DNA of 64,000 nucleotides from Aminobacter anthyllidis (GCF_018555685.1 NZ_JAFLWW010000002.1:558001-622000), one strand, 5' to 3'. Numbered from the stretch's first letter, positions 7,855 to 16,037 are shown. Numbers and translations are program-made. Notes: generated by a model from the letters alone, not told the origin.

Positions 7855-9126
7855 TCAGCTTGTCGTGGTGTCCGGGGCGAAGGTGCCCGAGGTAACAGGG
7901 CTCTCGCGGTTGCGGCGCTTGAGCGAGCGGGCGAGCGTGCCGCGGAGGGCCGTCCAGCGTTCGCGCCAGCTGGCGGCAAGGCCGGCCTGCACGACCCGCA
8001 GCGCGCCATGGTCGGGAAACGGCTGGGCCGTCAGTACCAGGCCAGCAAGCCGCCACAGGACGGACCGCTTCTTGGTGCCGTGGTCGTCGTGCATGGCCTC
8101 AAGCTCGGCGACCGTGAACGGCTCCTCGTGGAGATAGCCGGCCACGACCGCGTCCTCGACCAACTGCCTGCCGCGATCGGTGCGGGCGATGTGCATGTTC
8201 CAGCCGTCGCCGGCCTCGCGATGGCTCGGCTTGCCACTGTCCATGACCCAGCAGTCGCCGGCGACGACATCGGCATGCTCGCCTGTACCGTCGGCGCAGA
8301 TCTTGCAGCGGAACATCAGCTCGTAGGTGAGGTTGGAGAACCAGGTCTCGTCGTAGGTCTGGCTGTGCTCCTTGCCCTGCCGGGTGCGGAGATAGGTGGG
8401 ACCGGGCCAGCCATGGCCGCGATAGCGGAACTCCGCGACATCGCGGTGATCTTCGCCGAAACGGCGCACGATGTTGTAGGTGGCGGCGATGCTCGGATTG
8501 CCGCCGCAGAACATCGCCAGCATGTAGGGGATCTGCAATTCGACGCGCGGATCGACACGCGCGAGGTTGCGCAGCGTCGCGACATCGCAGGGCTTGCCGA
8601 TGAAGGCGAAGCGTCTGCCGCTGTCGAGCGCGGCACTTATGTCCCTGAGCGGCGCTGTCGGCCCGTAGCGTGAGCCGGCACAAGCCACGATCTCGTCACG
8701 GGTAGTGTTGAAGCGGACTTCGTTCTCCAGCGGATTGTTGGCGGAGACACCGACCTGAAGGATGCCGTCGACCTCGCCGCTTTCGACGAGATAGACCGCG
8801 AGCGCCGTCAGCACGCCGCCGGTGGCGCTCTTGAAACGGATCTCCCGGTCCGTCGCGTGGCCCTTGGCCAGATGCAGGATGGGCCCGAAGATGCGGTGCG
8901 GAGCGGCCGCATCGGGCACGGGGCCAGGTTGCCGCCTTCCGGTGCAGACCTGCATGACAGCACTTTGTTCGGCATTGTTGAGCGGGCGCAGCCGGCGGGG
9001 CCGCATGAAGCCTTGCGGGGAAAGGTCCATGCCGAGCACATCGTTGCCCAGCAGGCTCGCGCAGGCGCCGCAGCCGGTGCACAGGCCACGCTCGACGACA
9101 TCCTCTACCCGCTCGGCAACACGCAT
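7855..9126 (-). CDS. FrhB-family (F420 hydrogenase/dehydrogenase beta-subunit-like) flavo/Fe-S oxidoreductase
   Basis: A 423-residue member of the coenzyme F420 hydrogenase/dehydrogenase beta-subunit family. It has an N-terminal C-x2-C-x2-C cluster motif (Cys16, 19, 22 in LCTGCGACAS), an FrhB N-domain with KSATGGVLTALAVYL, and a C-domain with KPCDVATLRNL, FCGGNPS and CKICADGTGEHADVV. The fourth cysteine of a classical ferredoxin motif is absent after Cys22. The family reduces or oxidises diverse substrates with FAD and Fe-S; F420 is not always the partner and none of the F420 biosynthesis genes is in this window. It is the first gene after the LysR regulator and heads the enzyme operon. Confidence 0.88.
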   Translation of the reverse strand: MRVAERVEDVVERGLCTGCGACASLLGNDVLGMDLSPQGFMRPRRLRPLNNAEQSAVMQVCTGRRQPGPVPDAAAPHRIFGPILHLAKGHATDREIRFKSATGGVLTALAVYLVESGEVDGILQVGVSANNPLENEVRFNTTRDEIVACAGSRYGPTAPLRDISAALDSGRRFAFIGKPCDVATLRNLARVDPRVELQIPYMLAMFCGGNPSIAATYNIVRRFGEDHRDVAEFRYRGHGWPGPTYLRTRQGKEHSQTYDETWFSNLTYELMFRCKICADGTGEHADVVAGDCWVMDSGKPSHREAGDGWNMHIARTDRGRQLVEDAVVAGYLHEEPFTVAELEAMHDDHGTKKRSVLWRLAGLVLTAQPFPDHGALRVVQAGLAASWRERWTALRGTLARSLKRRNRESPVTSGTFAPDTTTS

Positions 9127-9251
9127 GCGCTATCCTCCCGGCGGCGGCCTCGCGACCGCGCCCCAGCGACATTTGTTCGATCTGTGGTGTTGGACATTGT
9201 TGTAGGCCGGCGATGTCAGGCTGGGCAAATTGCCATTGCGAATGAGCGACA

Positions 9252-10190
9252 TCAGCCGAAATGATCCTGACCGGCCACGGGCAGCGGGAAGCAATCGTCA
9301 AGCACGTTACGGACCCAGTCATGAGCAGGGCTGCCCTCCGACGAGGGGTGCCAGTAAAGCCAGGTCTGCAGCGGCGGCATGCGGAACGGGCGTGGCACGG
9401 CGATGAACGCGCCAGCACCCAGGAAATGGCGGACAAAGGACGTGGGGATGGTGAGACACAGGTCGCTGCTTGACAGGATCGCCCCGGCGGCGAGGCAGTG
9501 TTCGACATGAACCGTCACCTGGCGCTTGTGCCTGAGACGCGCCAAGGCACCGTCGACGAGGTTTGCGACCCGTGGACGGTTGGAGATGTGGAGGTGCTTC
9601 AGCGCCAGATAGCGCTCGATGGTCAGCGGCCCGGTCAAGGCCGGATGGTCCTTGCGCATGACGCAGACGAATTCGTCGCTGAACAACAGGCGCTGCCCGA
9701 AACCCGGCTCGGCGAGCGGATGCGACTCGACGGCGAAATCGATCTCGCCCGACGCCAGCCCGGAAAACAGGCTGCGCTCCGACATGAAGTGATTGCGGAC
9801 GCTCAGCGTCGAGCCGAGACGGTTGAGCACGCCGACGAACGGCGCCAGCACGACGGCTTCGGCGTAGTCGCTCATGCTGAAGCAGACGACGCGCTCAGAG
9901 ACGACCGGGTCGAAGCGCTCGTGCCGCGCAAGGGTGCGATCAAGCGCCGTCAGCGCCTCCCTGACCGGGCCGATCAGGGTTTCGGCCAGCGGCGTCGGCG
10001 CCACCCCTTGCCGGGCCCGGACAAACAATTGGTCGCCGAAGATGTCGCGCAAGCGCGCAAGGCTGTTCGAAACCGCTGGCTGGGTGACGTTGAGCGTTTC
10101 GGCGGCGCGTGTGATGCTTGCCTCGGCGTAGACTGCCTCGAAGACGTGGAGGAGGTTGAGGTCGAGCTTGGCCAGATTGCGCAAGACCAT
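9252..10190 (-). CDS. LysR family transcriptional regulator (NodD/nahR-type)
   Basis: A 312-residue LysR regulator starting LRNLAKLDLNLLHVFEAVY, the N-terminal signature of the NodD/NahR/LeuO branch. The HTH is within ITRAAETLNVTQPAVSNSL, and the effector domain begins at about residue 90. It lies 125 bp upstream of the FrhB-family gene on the same strand, so it is probably either the first gene of the operon or a regulator of the promoter in that gap. The inducer is unknown. No nod genes are present in the window. Confidence 0.88.
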   Translation of the reverse strand: MVLRNLAKLDLNLLHVFEAVYAEASITRAAETLNVTQPAVSNSLARLRDIFGDQLFVRARQGVAPTPLAETLIGPVREALTALDRTLARHERFDPVVSERVVCFSMSDYAEAVVLAPFVGVLNRLGSTLSVRNHFMSERSLFSGLASGEIDFAVESHPLAEPGFGQRLLFSDEFVCVMRKDHPALTGPLTIERYLALKHLHISNRPRVANLVDGALARLRHKRQVTVHVEHCLAAGAILSSSDLCLTIPTSFVRHFLGAGAFIAVPRPFRMPPLQTWLYWHPSSEGSPAHDWVRNVLDDCFPLPVAGQDHFG

Positions 10191-10317
10191 CGCGTCACTC
10201 CTCCTCTGCCCCGGCAGCTCCTCGGCGAAACGGCCATTACGTCTCGTCAGGTCAGCATCGGCCTCGTCCGAAGGGACTAGACGCCGGCCCTTGCGGAAGG
10301 CCTTGGCATAAATTACA

Positions 10318-10349
10318 TAGGTACCTAATGATATCTATACTAACAGATA
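10318..10349. promoter_or_regulatory. Putative MarR operator region
   Basis: Just upstream of the marR-type gene lie a perfect 10-bp palindrome TAGGTACCTA (about 10318-10327) and a second inverted repeat TATCT-N8-AGATA (about 10332-10349). MarR proteins bind such short palindromes over their own promoters, so autoregulation is likely. The region is strikingly AT-rich compared with its surroundings. Confidence 0.5.
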
Positions 10350-10359
10350 GGGGAGCAAA

Positions 10360-10803
10360 ATGAGCGCCGATGAACTGAAGAGCGCATTTTTCGACGAGCT
10401 CTTGAAGGTCAACCGCAAGCTCAGGACGATGTTCGACGCCCGGGTGAAGAAGCGCGGGCTGACGCTGGCACGCGCCCGGCTGATGATGCAGATCGCCGAA
10501 TGCGAGGGCAAGACGCAGGCCGAACTGGCCGAGCAGATGCATATCGAGCAGCCGTCGCTTGTCGGCCTTATCGACGGGCTGGAGAAGAAGGGGTTGGTGG
10601 TTCGCTGCACCACCGACGACGATCGCCGCGCCAAGCGGATTTTCCTGACGCCGATTGCCAGGCGCGAGGCCGACAGCATGATCGCCTATGTCGCCGAACT
10701 GCGCGGCCAGGTGCTGGCCGGCGTCGACGACGCCGACATCGAGAGCGCGACGCGCGTGCTCGCCATTCTGAGCCGAAACATCGGCGAGGCCGCCGAGGAC
10801 TAA
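10360..10803 (+). CDS. MarR family transcriptional regulator
   Basis: A 147-residue MarR protein with the winged HTH at about residues 50-110 (KTQAELAEQMHIEQPSLVGL recognition helix, DDRRAKRIFLT wing). The start is supported by GGGGAG eight bases upstream. In related bacteria this type commonly precedes EmrA/EmrB-like efflux genes, but here only a short remnant-like frame follows, so its regulon may have been lost or moved. Autoregulation is suggested by the palindromes upstream. Confidence 0.88.
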   Translation: MSADELKSAFFDELLKVNRKLRTMFDARVKKRGLTLARARLMMQIAECEGKTQAELAEQMHIEQPSLVGLIDGLEKKGLVVRCTTDDDRRAKRIFLTPIARREADSMIAYVAELRGQVLAGVDDADIESATRVLAILSRNIGEAAED

Positions 10804-11022
10804 GTGGCCGCGATGCAGCAACCAGCAGATCCAGACGCGCCGCGCGACGAGACGCAAAGCCGGAGCAGGCCGACGCCGCGGTACCGGGCAGGCGCCAGCC
10901 GCACCGGCTCCATTCGTACGGTGGTGGTCAGCATCGACACCAATGCGGAGCCATCGGCCGAGACGGCCGCGAACTCAGCGGACGGGTGGTTGAAGGCGCT
11001 TCCTGCAACGCCTCCCGCCTGA
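10804..11022 (+). pseudogene. Possible remnant of an EmrA/HlyD-type membrane fusion protein
   Basis: A 72-residue frame starting (GTG) directly at the MarR stop. Its first ~28 residues are polar and Pro/Arg-rich, like the cytoplasmic tail of HlyD/EmrA proteins, and the segment SIRTVVVSIDTNAE resembles the C-terminal strand of that family (the usual form is GMSVVVSIDT). Everything between, including the membrane helix and the lipoyl/hairpin domains, is missing. I infer an internal deletion of an efflux adaptor gene. It may instead be a chance frame. Confidence 0.3.
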
Positions 11023-11098
11023 GAACCTTGGGCCTGCGCCTTCCATCGGCAGGGCCTCCTAGGCTCGATGCGTTCATTGCTGACATCGCGTCCAATTA

Positions 11099-11134
11099 TT
11101 GTCTACAATCTTTGTCGACAAATTTGTTGACTTG
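11099..11134. promoter_or_regulatory. Triple GntR-type operator
   Basis: Three copies of a TTGTcnACAA-like element lie exactly 13 bp apart: TTGTCTACAA (11099), TTGTCGACAA (11112, inside the perfect palindrome TTTGTCGACAAA) and a weaker TTGTTGACTT (11125). They end about 60 bp before the GntR gene start. FCD-type GntR proteins bind short palindromes of this kind, so they are probably autoregulatory sites that also control the downstream amidohydrolase. Confidence 0.6.
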
Positions 11135-11197
11135 TGCCCGATTTGAGATTCAATAGGGTGCGGGCAGCAGTTTGGGCCCACTTGGGAGGAGGGTTGG

Positions 11198-11887
11198 ATG
11201 GACGCTGAGGCCGGGAAGCGGCACGCCACCGATCAGGAGATCTACGAAAAGATCTGGAATGCCATCGCGGAGCGCCAGGTTGGCCCGGGCACGCGGCTCA
11301 AGGAAGAGCAGCTCTCCGAGATATTTTCCGCCAGCCGGGCGCGCATTCGCCAGGTTCTGCAGAATTTGGCTCGCGACGGGCTGATCACACTGGTTCCAAA
11401 CCGCGGTGCCTTCGTATCCAAGCCGTCGATCGAGGAAGCGCGCGACGTGTTCTTCGCCCGCCGCACCATCGAGGAACGGCTTGTCGAGCGGCTGTGCGCG
11501 ACGATCGACGCCGACGGCATCGCCAAGCTGGGTGAGCATGTCGACCAGGAGCGCAAGGCGCACCAGAGCGGCGACGACGCCGGCGCCATCCGCCTGTCAG
11601 GCGCATTCCACATGCTGATCGCCGAACTGGCGCGGTCGCAGATCCTCGCCTCGCTGCTGCGCGACCTGGTCTCGCGGACATCGCTGATCATGGCGATGTA
11701 CCAGCAGAAGGAAATCCAGAGCTGCGGCCCCGACGAACATGCGGCGATCATGCAGAGCATCACCGCGCGCGACGCCAAGAAGGCGCTCGCCGTCATGCAC
11801 CATCACCTCGCCCATATCGAAAACCAGCTCGACCTCGAAAGCGACCGCGTGGTCGCGCGCGACCTGGAAGACATTCTCGGGCTCTAG
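11198..11887 (+). CDS. GntR family regulator, FCD subfamily
   Basis: A 229-residue protein with an N-terminal winged HTH (about 10-75; LKEEQLSEIFSASRARIRQV) and an all-helical FCD ligand domain (about 85-215). Metal-site histidines typical of the family are seen in GAFHMLIAEL, DEHAAIM and HHHLAHIE. Ribosome site GGGAGGAGGG precedes the ATG at 11198. It is followed after 49 bp by the amidohydrolase gene, its probable target, and preceded by three regularly spaced operator-like palindromes. Confidence 0.9.
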   Translation: MDAEAGKRHATDQEIYEKIWNAIAERQVGPGTRLKEEQLSEIFSASRARIRQVLQNLARDGLITLVPNRGAFVSKPSIEEARDVFFARRTIEERLVERLCATIDADGIAKLGEHVDQERKAHQSGDDAGAIRLSGAFHMLIAELARSQILASLLRDLVSRTSLIMAMYQQKEIQSCGPDEHAAIMQSITARDAKKALAVMHHHLAHIENQLDLESDRVVARDLEDILGL

Positions 11888-11936
11888 TTCCTTGCAGGAA
11901 CATGACCTGAAGCCCACCGACGGGAAAGCATAAGCC

Positions 11937-13385
11937 ATGACGCCGCCAGACATCCTCGTGCGCAACGTGACCGCGGTGACCGTCGATGCGGAACGCCGGG
12001 TGATCGAGCGCGCCTGGATTGCCGTCACCGGCGACCGCATCAGCGCCATCGGCAGCGAAGGCGACGCCGAGCCGGCCGATGCCAGGGAAATCATCGACTG
12101 TAACGGCATGGTGGCGATGCCCGGGCTGATCGACAGCCATTCGCATGCAGGCCACGGGCTGGTGCGCAATGCCGGTGCCGGCCTCGACACCTGGTTCGAC
12201 GCCTGCGAGGAGATCTATGCGCGCGGCTCGACGCCGGCATTCTGGCGCGCCGAAGCGCGCATGACCCAGCTCGAGCGGCTGCGCGGCGGCATCACCACTG
12301 GCATGACGCTGCTTGGCGGCGGCGCCGACATCTACCGCACCGACGATCCGGCCTTTGGCGACGCGCATAGCGGGGCGACGGCCGAAGCCGGCCTGCGCAC
12401 CTTCATGACGGTGGGTCCGGGCCGGCCGCCCTTCCCGCGCAGCTATCGCCATTTTTCGGAGACCGGACAGTCCAATGATGTGACGGTCACGTTCGAGCGC
12501 CAGCTCGAGGTCAGCGAAATCCTGATCGATCGGTGGAACGACGTGCTTGGCCGCGGTACCGGCGTGTGCCTCGTCATGCCCGTCTACTACGCCGCCCAGG
12601 TGGCCGATCCCGATGCCCGCCGGCAGGTCGTCGAAATGGGCGAAGCGGTGATGGATCTGCGCCGTCGCAAGGATGTGCTGTTCACCCAGGACGGCCATCG
12701 CGACGGTTCGATCGCGCTGGCGCGCGATCTTGGTGTCCTCGGTGAGTTCGCCCTGCTGGGTCACAGCGTCGACCTCACCGAGGATGATTTCGCAGCGCTC
12801 AAGGAGACGGGCGCGTCGATCATCCACAATCCGAGCGCCATCATGTCGGTCTATGGCCGATGCCCGGTGCCGGAGCTGATCGAGGCCGGCATCAATGTCT
12901 GCCTTGGCTCGGACGCGGCGGCGCCCGACCGCGGCTACGACATGTTCCGCCACATGGCGCAGTGCATGCACTACCACCGCCGCCATTTCCGCGACCCGGC
13001 CTATCTGCCGCCCGGCAAGACGCTGGAGATGGCGACCATCGACGCCGCGCGAGCAATGGGCCTGGAACGCGAGCTCGGCTCGCTGGAAGTTGGCAAGAAG
13101 GCCGACATCGTGCTCGTCGACATGCGCAAGCCACATCTCTACCCGCCGGTCATGCCGGTGACGCGCATCGCCCATTTCGCCAACGCCGCCGATGTCGACA
13201 CCGTCATCGTCAACGGCAAGGTGCTGATGCGCGGCCGCAAGACCGACCATCTTGACGCCGACAACATCCTCGCAGATGCCGCCGAACAGGCAGCGCTGGC
13301 CTTCGAGCGCGTCGGGCTGACGCACCTGCTGGAGGAACCGCAGGATTTCTGGCGCAACGCCCGCCAGCCGCTGCCGGCAAGCTAG
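11937..13385 (+). CDS. Amidohydrolase, TRZ/ATZ (cytosine deaminase-like) family
   Basis: A 482-residue metal-dependent hydrolase. Visible ligands are HSHAGH (about residues 67-72, in place of HxH-N), the GH of LLGHSVDL, and the Asp of GSDAAAPDRG. The N-terminal strands and C-terminal SLEVGKKADIVLVD form the composite beta-sandwich of the superfamily. Members deaminate or dechlorinate heterocycles (S-adenosylhomocysteine deaminase, 8-oxoguanine deaminase, TrzN/AtzB). The internal TQDGHRDGS replaces the commoner H-x-E motif, so the substrate cannot be named. Controlled most likely by the GntR regulator just upstream. Confidence 0.87.
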   Translation: MTPPDILVRNVTAVTVDAERRVIERAWIAVTGDRISAIGSEGDAEPADAREIIDCNGMVAMPGLIDSHSHAGHGLVRNAGAGLDTWFDACEEIYARGSTPAFWRAEARMTQLERLRGGITTGMTLLGGGADIYRTDDPAFGDAHSGATAEAGLRTFMTVGPGRPPFPRSYRHFSETGQSNDVTVTFERQLEVSEILIDRWNDVLGRGTGVCLVMPVYYAAQVADPDARRQVVEMGEAVMDLRRRKDVLFTQDGHRDGSIALARDLGVLGEFALLGHSVDLTEDDFAALKETGASIIHNPSAIMSVYGRCPVPELIEAGINVCLGSDAAAPDRGYDMFRHMAQCMHYHRRHFRDPAYLPPGKTLEMATIDAARAMGLERELGSLEVGKKADIVLVDMRKPHLYPPVMPVTRIAHFANAADVDTVIVNGKVLMRGRKTDHLDADNILADAAEQAALAFERVGLTHLLEEPQDFWRNARQPLPAS

Positions 13386-13996
13386 GCAAGCAGCGGCCAG
13401 CGGCCGATCCGCAAGCGCAGACGACCGCCGTTTGTGCTGTGCTCCAGATGGAATTCCCGCATGCGGGAAAGGATCGGCCGGTTGAGGCTGACTTCGGGGA
13501 CAAGCCTATCGTCACGGAGAACGGTGCAATGAGGCACGAAGCCAGCACGAAGGTGAATTCCGAAGCCGAAACCATTCAAGGCCTCGGCGATCCCGCTCAC
13601 CAGTTCTACCACCCTGTTGGCACCTTCGCCGCATAGCAGCACCAACGGTTTCGGCCGGCCGTTGCGGAAACTGACGATACGGTCGAATGCGAGGTCGAAG
13701 GCCGGCGACCTGACCTGCGCCGCCGCCGCGGCCGCATCCTCGATCAGTTGGCGGGTCACTCCCTCATCGCTGCCGATCGACAGCAGCGAGACATGCCGCT
13801 GGTCCGCATCACAAGGCTTTGCCGTCAGACCGTAGGCGCGGCGGGTACGATCCACTACCGCCGCGATTGGTACGTCCTGTCCCGGATACAAGCGAAACAT
13901 CAGCATGTCAGGCTTTCCTGGCGGCGATCGCTTTCGTACGGGCGGCCGCGTGCCAAGCGAAGTCGTTCCAAAGTTGAACCGCAGCTGTTCCGACAT
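13382..13996 (-). CDS. 2'-5' RNA ligase/2H phosphoesterase family protein
   Basis: A 204-residue protein with the two H-x-S/T signatures of 2H phosphoesterases: RHVSLL (about residues 68-73) and PHCTVL (about 157-162). The family (ThpR, LigT) hydrolyses cyclic phosphodiesters of RNA ends or nucleotides and can join 2'-5' linkages. Its last codons overlap the end of the converging amidohydrolase gene by 4 bp. No functional partner is adjacent. Confidence 0.85.
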   Translation of the reverse strand: MSEQLRFNFGTTSLGTRPPVRKRSPPGKPDMLMFRLYPGQDVPIAAVVDRTRRAYGLTAKPCDADQRHVSLLSIGSDEGVTRQLIEDAAAAAAQVRSPAFDLAFDRIVSFRNGRPKPLVLLCGEGANRVVELVSGIAEALNGFGFGIHLRAGFVPHCTVLRDDRLVPEVSLNRPILSRMREFHLEHSTNGGRLRLRIGRWPLLA

Positions 13997-14306
13997 GCAC
14001 TTCTCTCGGATATAGAACAGAACAAGAACACAATAAGCTTGCGATCCTGTTCGTGCAACACCGACAGTACAGGCCGAGCGAATTCGCTATCGCGGGGGCA
14101 GCGCCCGCGCGCTTAAGGCGGGAATGGCTTGAACTTTCCTTCTCGACAGCTGTCTGGGACGGGCCATCGGTGCGGATGAGCGTACGGCTTCCAAAGCGAG
14201 CCTCGATAATTCTCGGGGCGAACTGGGAGGCCTGAGTCGCACCGGCATGTGTACAGGAGCCGCCGCCAAGACGAGCGCCCCCAGCCCCGACGCCCGACCT
14301 CTCCGC
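13997..14306. other. Intergenic region without a recognised gene
   Basis: About 310 bp between the 2H phosphoesterase start and the Nudix stop. It contains the leftward promoter region of the phosphoesterase gene, including an AT-richer stretch near 14000-14060. Short frames on both strands have no family features. I see no RNA gene or repeat. Confidence 0.4.
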
Positions 14307-14891
14307 TCAGCGGAACAGGTGCAGAGCCGCGTATTGCAGCAGCATGATGGTCTTGGCGTCGCAGATGCGGCCGTCGGCGACCATGGCCAGAGCCTCGTCG
14401 ATGCCGACTTCGAGCACCTCGATGTCCTCGCCCTCGCCTTCATGGCCACCGCCATCGGAGATGCGGTCGGAAGGTTCGTAGCGGCCGACGAAGAAATAGA
14501 TCCGCTCGGTGACGGCACCGGGGCTCATGAACGCCTCAAAGACGCGGCGCACGTCGCGAACGCGAAAGCCGGTTTCCTCCTCGGTCTCGGCCCGGATGCG
14601 TTCTTCGGGGCTGGCATTGTCGAGCAGGCCGGCCGGCGTTTCGATGAGAAAATCGTCGTAGCCGCTGACGAAAGCCGGGTAGCGAAACTGCTTCACGAGA
14701 ACAACAGTTCGGCGCGTAGGATCGTAGAGCAGGATGGTGGCGCCGTTGCCGCGATCGTAGGTCTCGCGGCTCTGGACCTGCCACTCGCCATCGTTGCGGC
14801 GGTATTCGAACACCGTCTTCTTCAGCAGGTACCAGTCATCGGAGAGGACTTTGACATCCTTGACGCGGACGCGATCGGCAATGCTCATCAA
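14307..14891 (-). CDS. Nudix hydrolase, NudK/ADP-ribose pyrophosphatase-like
   Basis: A 194-residue Nudix protein. The Nudix helix is GLLDNASPEERIRAETEEET followed by GF (about residues 95-117), keeping the E-x-x-E-E-T-G-F metal-binding end. The first Glu of the consensus G-x5-E is Ser here. The overall pattern (N-terminal strand with the VLVKQFRYP motif, C-terminal GRICDAKTIMLLQYA) fits GDP-mannose/ADP-ribose pyrophosphatases of the NudK type, which act as homodimers on nucleoside diphosphate sugars. Single gene. Confidence 0.87.
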   Translation of the reverse strand: MMSIADRVRVKDVKVLSDDWYLLKKTVFEYRRNDGEWQVQSRETYDRGNGATILLYDPTRRTVVLVKQFRYPAFVSGYDDFLIETPAGLLDNASPEERIRAETEEETGFRVRDVRRVFEAFMSPGAVTERIYFFVGRYEPSDRISDGGGHEGEGEDIEVLEVGIDEALAMVADGRICDAKTIMLLQYAALHLFR

Positions 14892-14975
14892 CCCACCTTA
14901 TGCTGCCCGACAGGACAAGTCGGGAATCTTGCGGTGCAGCATAGCCGGGGCCGCGCCGAAGCGCGACTAGAAAGC

Positions 14976-15012
14976 CCCTTGGGGAAGTGGGGCCACGCTA
15001 ACGCGCGGCCCC
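14976..15012 (-). terminator. Probable terminator after the amino-acid binding protein gene
   Basis: Reading leftward after the stop at 15024, a GGGGCC/GGCCCC stem with a 12-base loop (14989-15012) is followed by CCCCAAGGGG and a short T-containing run. It is placed correctly to end transcription of the 16037-15024 gene. A clear U-tract is missing, so Rho-independence is uncertain. Confidence 0.4.
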
Positions 15013-15023
15013 GACATTAGAGG

Positions 15024-16037
15024 TCAGCGCACCGGCGGGGCGTACATCAGGCCGCCGGCGTTCCACAGCGCGTTGATGCCACGGTCGATCTTGAGGTCGC
15101 TCGACTGGCCGAGGTTGCGCTCGAACATCTCGCCGAAATTGCCGACCTTGGAGATGATGTTGTAGCTCCAGCGCGGGTCGAGGCCGAGCTGCTGGCCGCT
15201 ATCGCCCTCAGCACCCAGGAAGCGCTTGATCGCCGGATTTTCCGAGGTCAGGCCGGCTTCGGCGTTGTCCTTGGTGATGCCGAGCTCCTCGGCCTCGAGC
15301 AGCGCGAACAGCGTCCAGCGGACGATGTTGAACCACTTGTCCTCGCCCTGGCGGACGGCGGGCCCGAGAGGCTCCTTGGAGATGATCTCGGGCAGGACGA
15401 CATAGGCGGCCGGATCGGTGAGCTTGAGGCGCTGCGCGTAAAGTGCCGAGGCATCGGTGGTGTAGACGTCGCAGCGGCCGCCGTCGAAGGCCTTGATGAT
15501 GCCGTCGGCGGAATCGATGACCACCGGCTCGTACTTCATCTTGTGGGCGGAGAAGTAGTCCGCGACGTTCTGCTCGGTGGTGGTGCCCTGTTCGGTGCAG
15601 ACGGTGGCGCCGTCGAGCTTGAGGGCGCTGTCGACGCCGAGTTCCTTGCGCACCATGAAGCCCTGGCCGTCATAATAGGCGGTGCCGACGAAGCGGATGC
15701 CGAGGCTGGAATCGCGCGACAGCGTCCAGGTGGTCTGGCGCGACAGCACGTCGACGCCGCCGGACTGCAGCGCGGTGAAGCGCTCCTTGGTGGACAAGGG
15801 CACGTAGCTGACCTTGTCCGGATCACCGAGCACGGCGGCCGCGACCGCGCGGCAGAAGTCGATGTCGAAGCCGGACCATTTGCCGGCGTCGTCGGGCGCC
15901 GAGAAGCCAGCGACACCCTGGCTGACGCCGCAAGTGACCTTGTCGCGCTGCTTGACGATGTCGAGCGTGTCGGCTGCCGCAGGCATGGCGATGGCTGCCG
16001 ATCCGAGCAGAAGTGCGGTGGCACAGATTTTCCTCAT
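15024..16037 (-). CDS. Amino-acid ABC transporter substrate-binding protein (AapJ-like)
   Basis: A 337-residue periplasmic binding protein with a signal peptide (CATALLLGSAAIAMPAAADT, cut after AAA) and the family-3 binding core: GFDIDFCRAVAAAV, DVLSRQTTWTLSRD, and the hinge segment with ATVCTEQGTTTEQN. It resembles AapJ/BztA, which bind acidic and general L-amino acids. The start at 16037 has GGAGGAAG upstream; a longer frame to 16229 would bury the signal peptide. No permease or ATPase adjoins it, which is unusual because aapJ is normally followed by aapQMP. It lies 121 bp downstream of the tri-domain aminotransferase gene, likely in the same transcript. Confidence 0.9.
   Translation of the reverse strand: MRKICATALLLGSAAIAMPAAADTLDIVKQRDKVTCGVSQGVAGFSAPDDAGKWSGFDIDFCRAVAAAVLGDPDKVSYVPLSTKERFTALQSGGVDVLSRQTTWTLSRDSSLGIRFVGTAYYDGQGFMVRKELGVDSALKLDGATVCTEQGTTTEQNVADYFSAHKMKYEPVVIDSADGIIKAFDGGRCDVYTTDASALYAQRLKLTDPAAYVVLPEIISKEPLGPAVRQGEDKWFNIVRWTLFALLEAEELGITKDNAEAGLTSENPAIKRFLGAEGDSGQQLGLDPRWSYNIISKVGNFGEMFERNLGQSSDLKIDRGINALWNAGGLMYAPPVR

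Noticed and set aside
9252-10190. A nodD gene
   Set aside because: The N-terminus is NodD-like only at the level of its LysR branch; there is no nod box, nod gene or flavonoid-gene context in the window.
11793-13325. A 510-residue minus-strand open frame
   Set aside because: Shadow of the amidohydrolase gene; its composition is rich in Arg, His, Ala and Asp and it has no recognisable domain.
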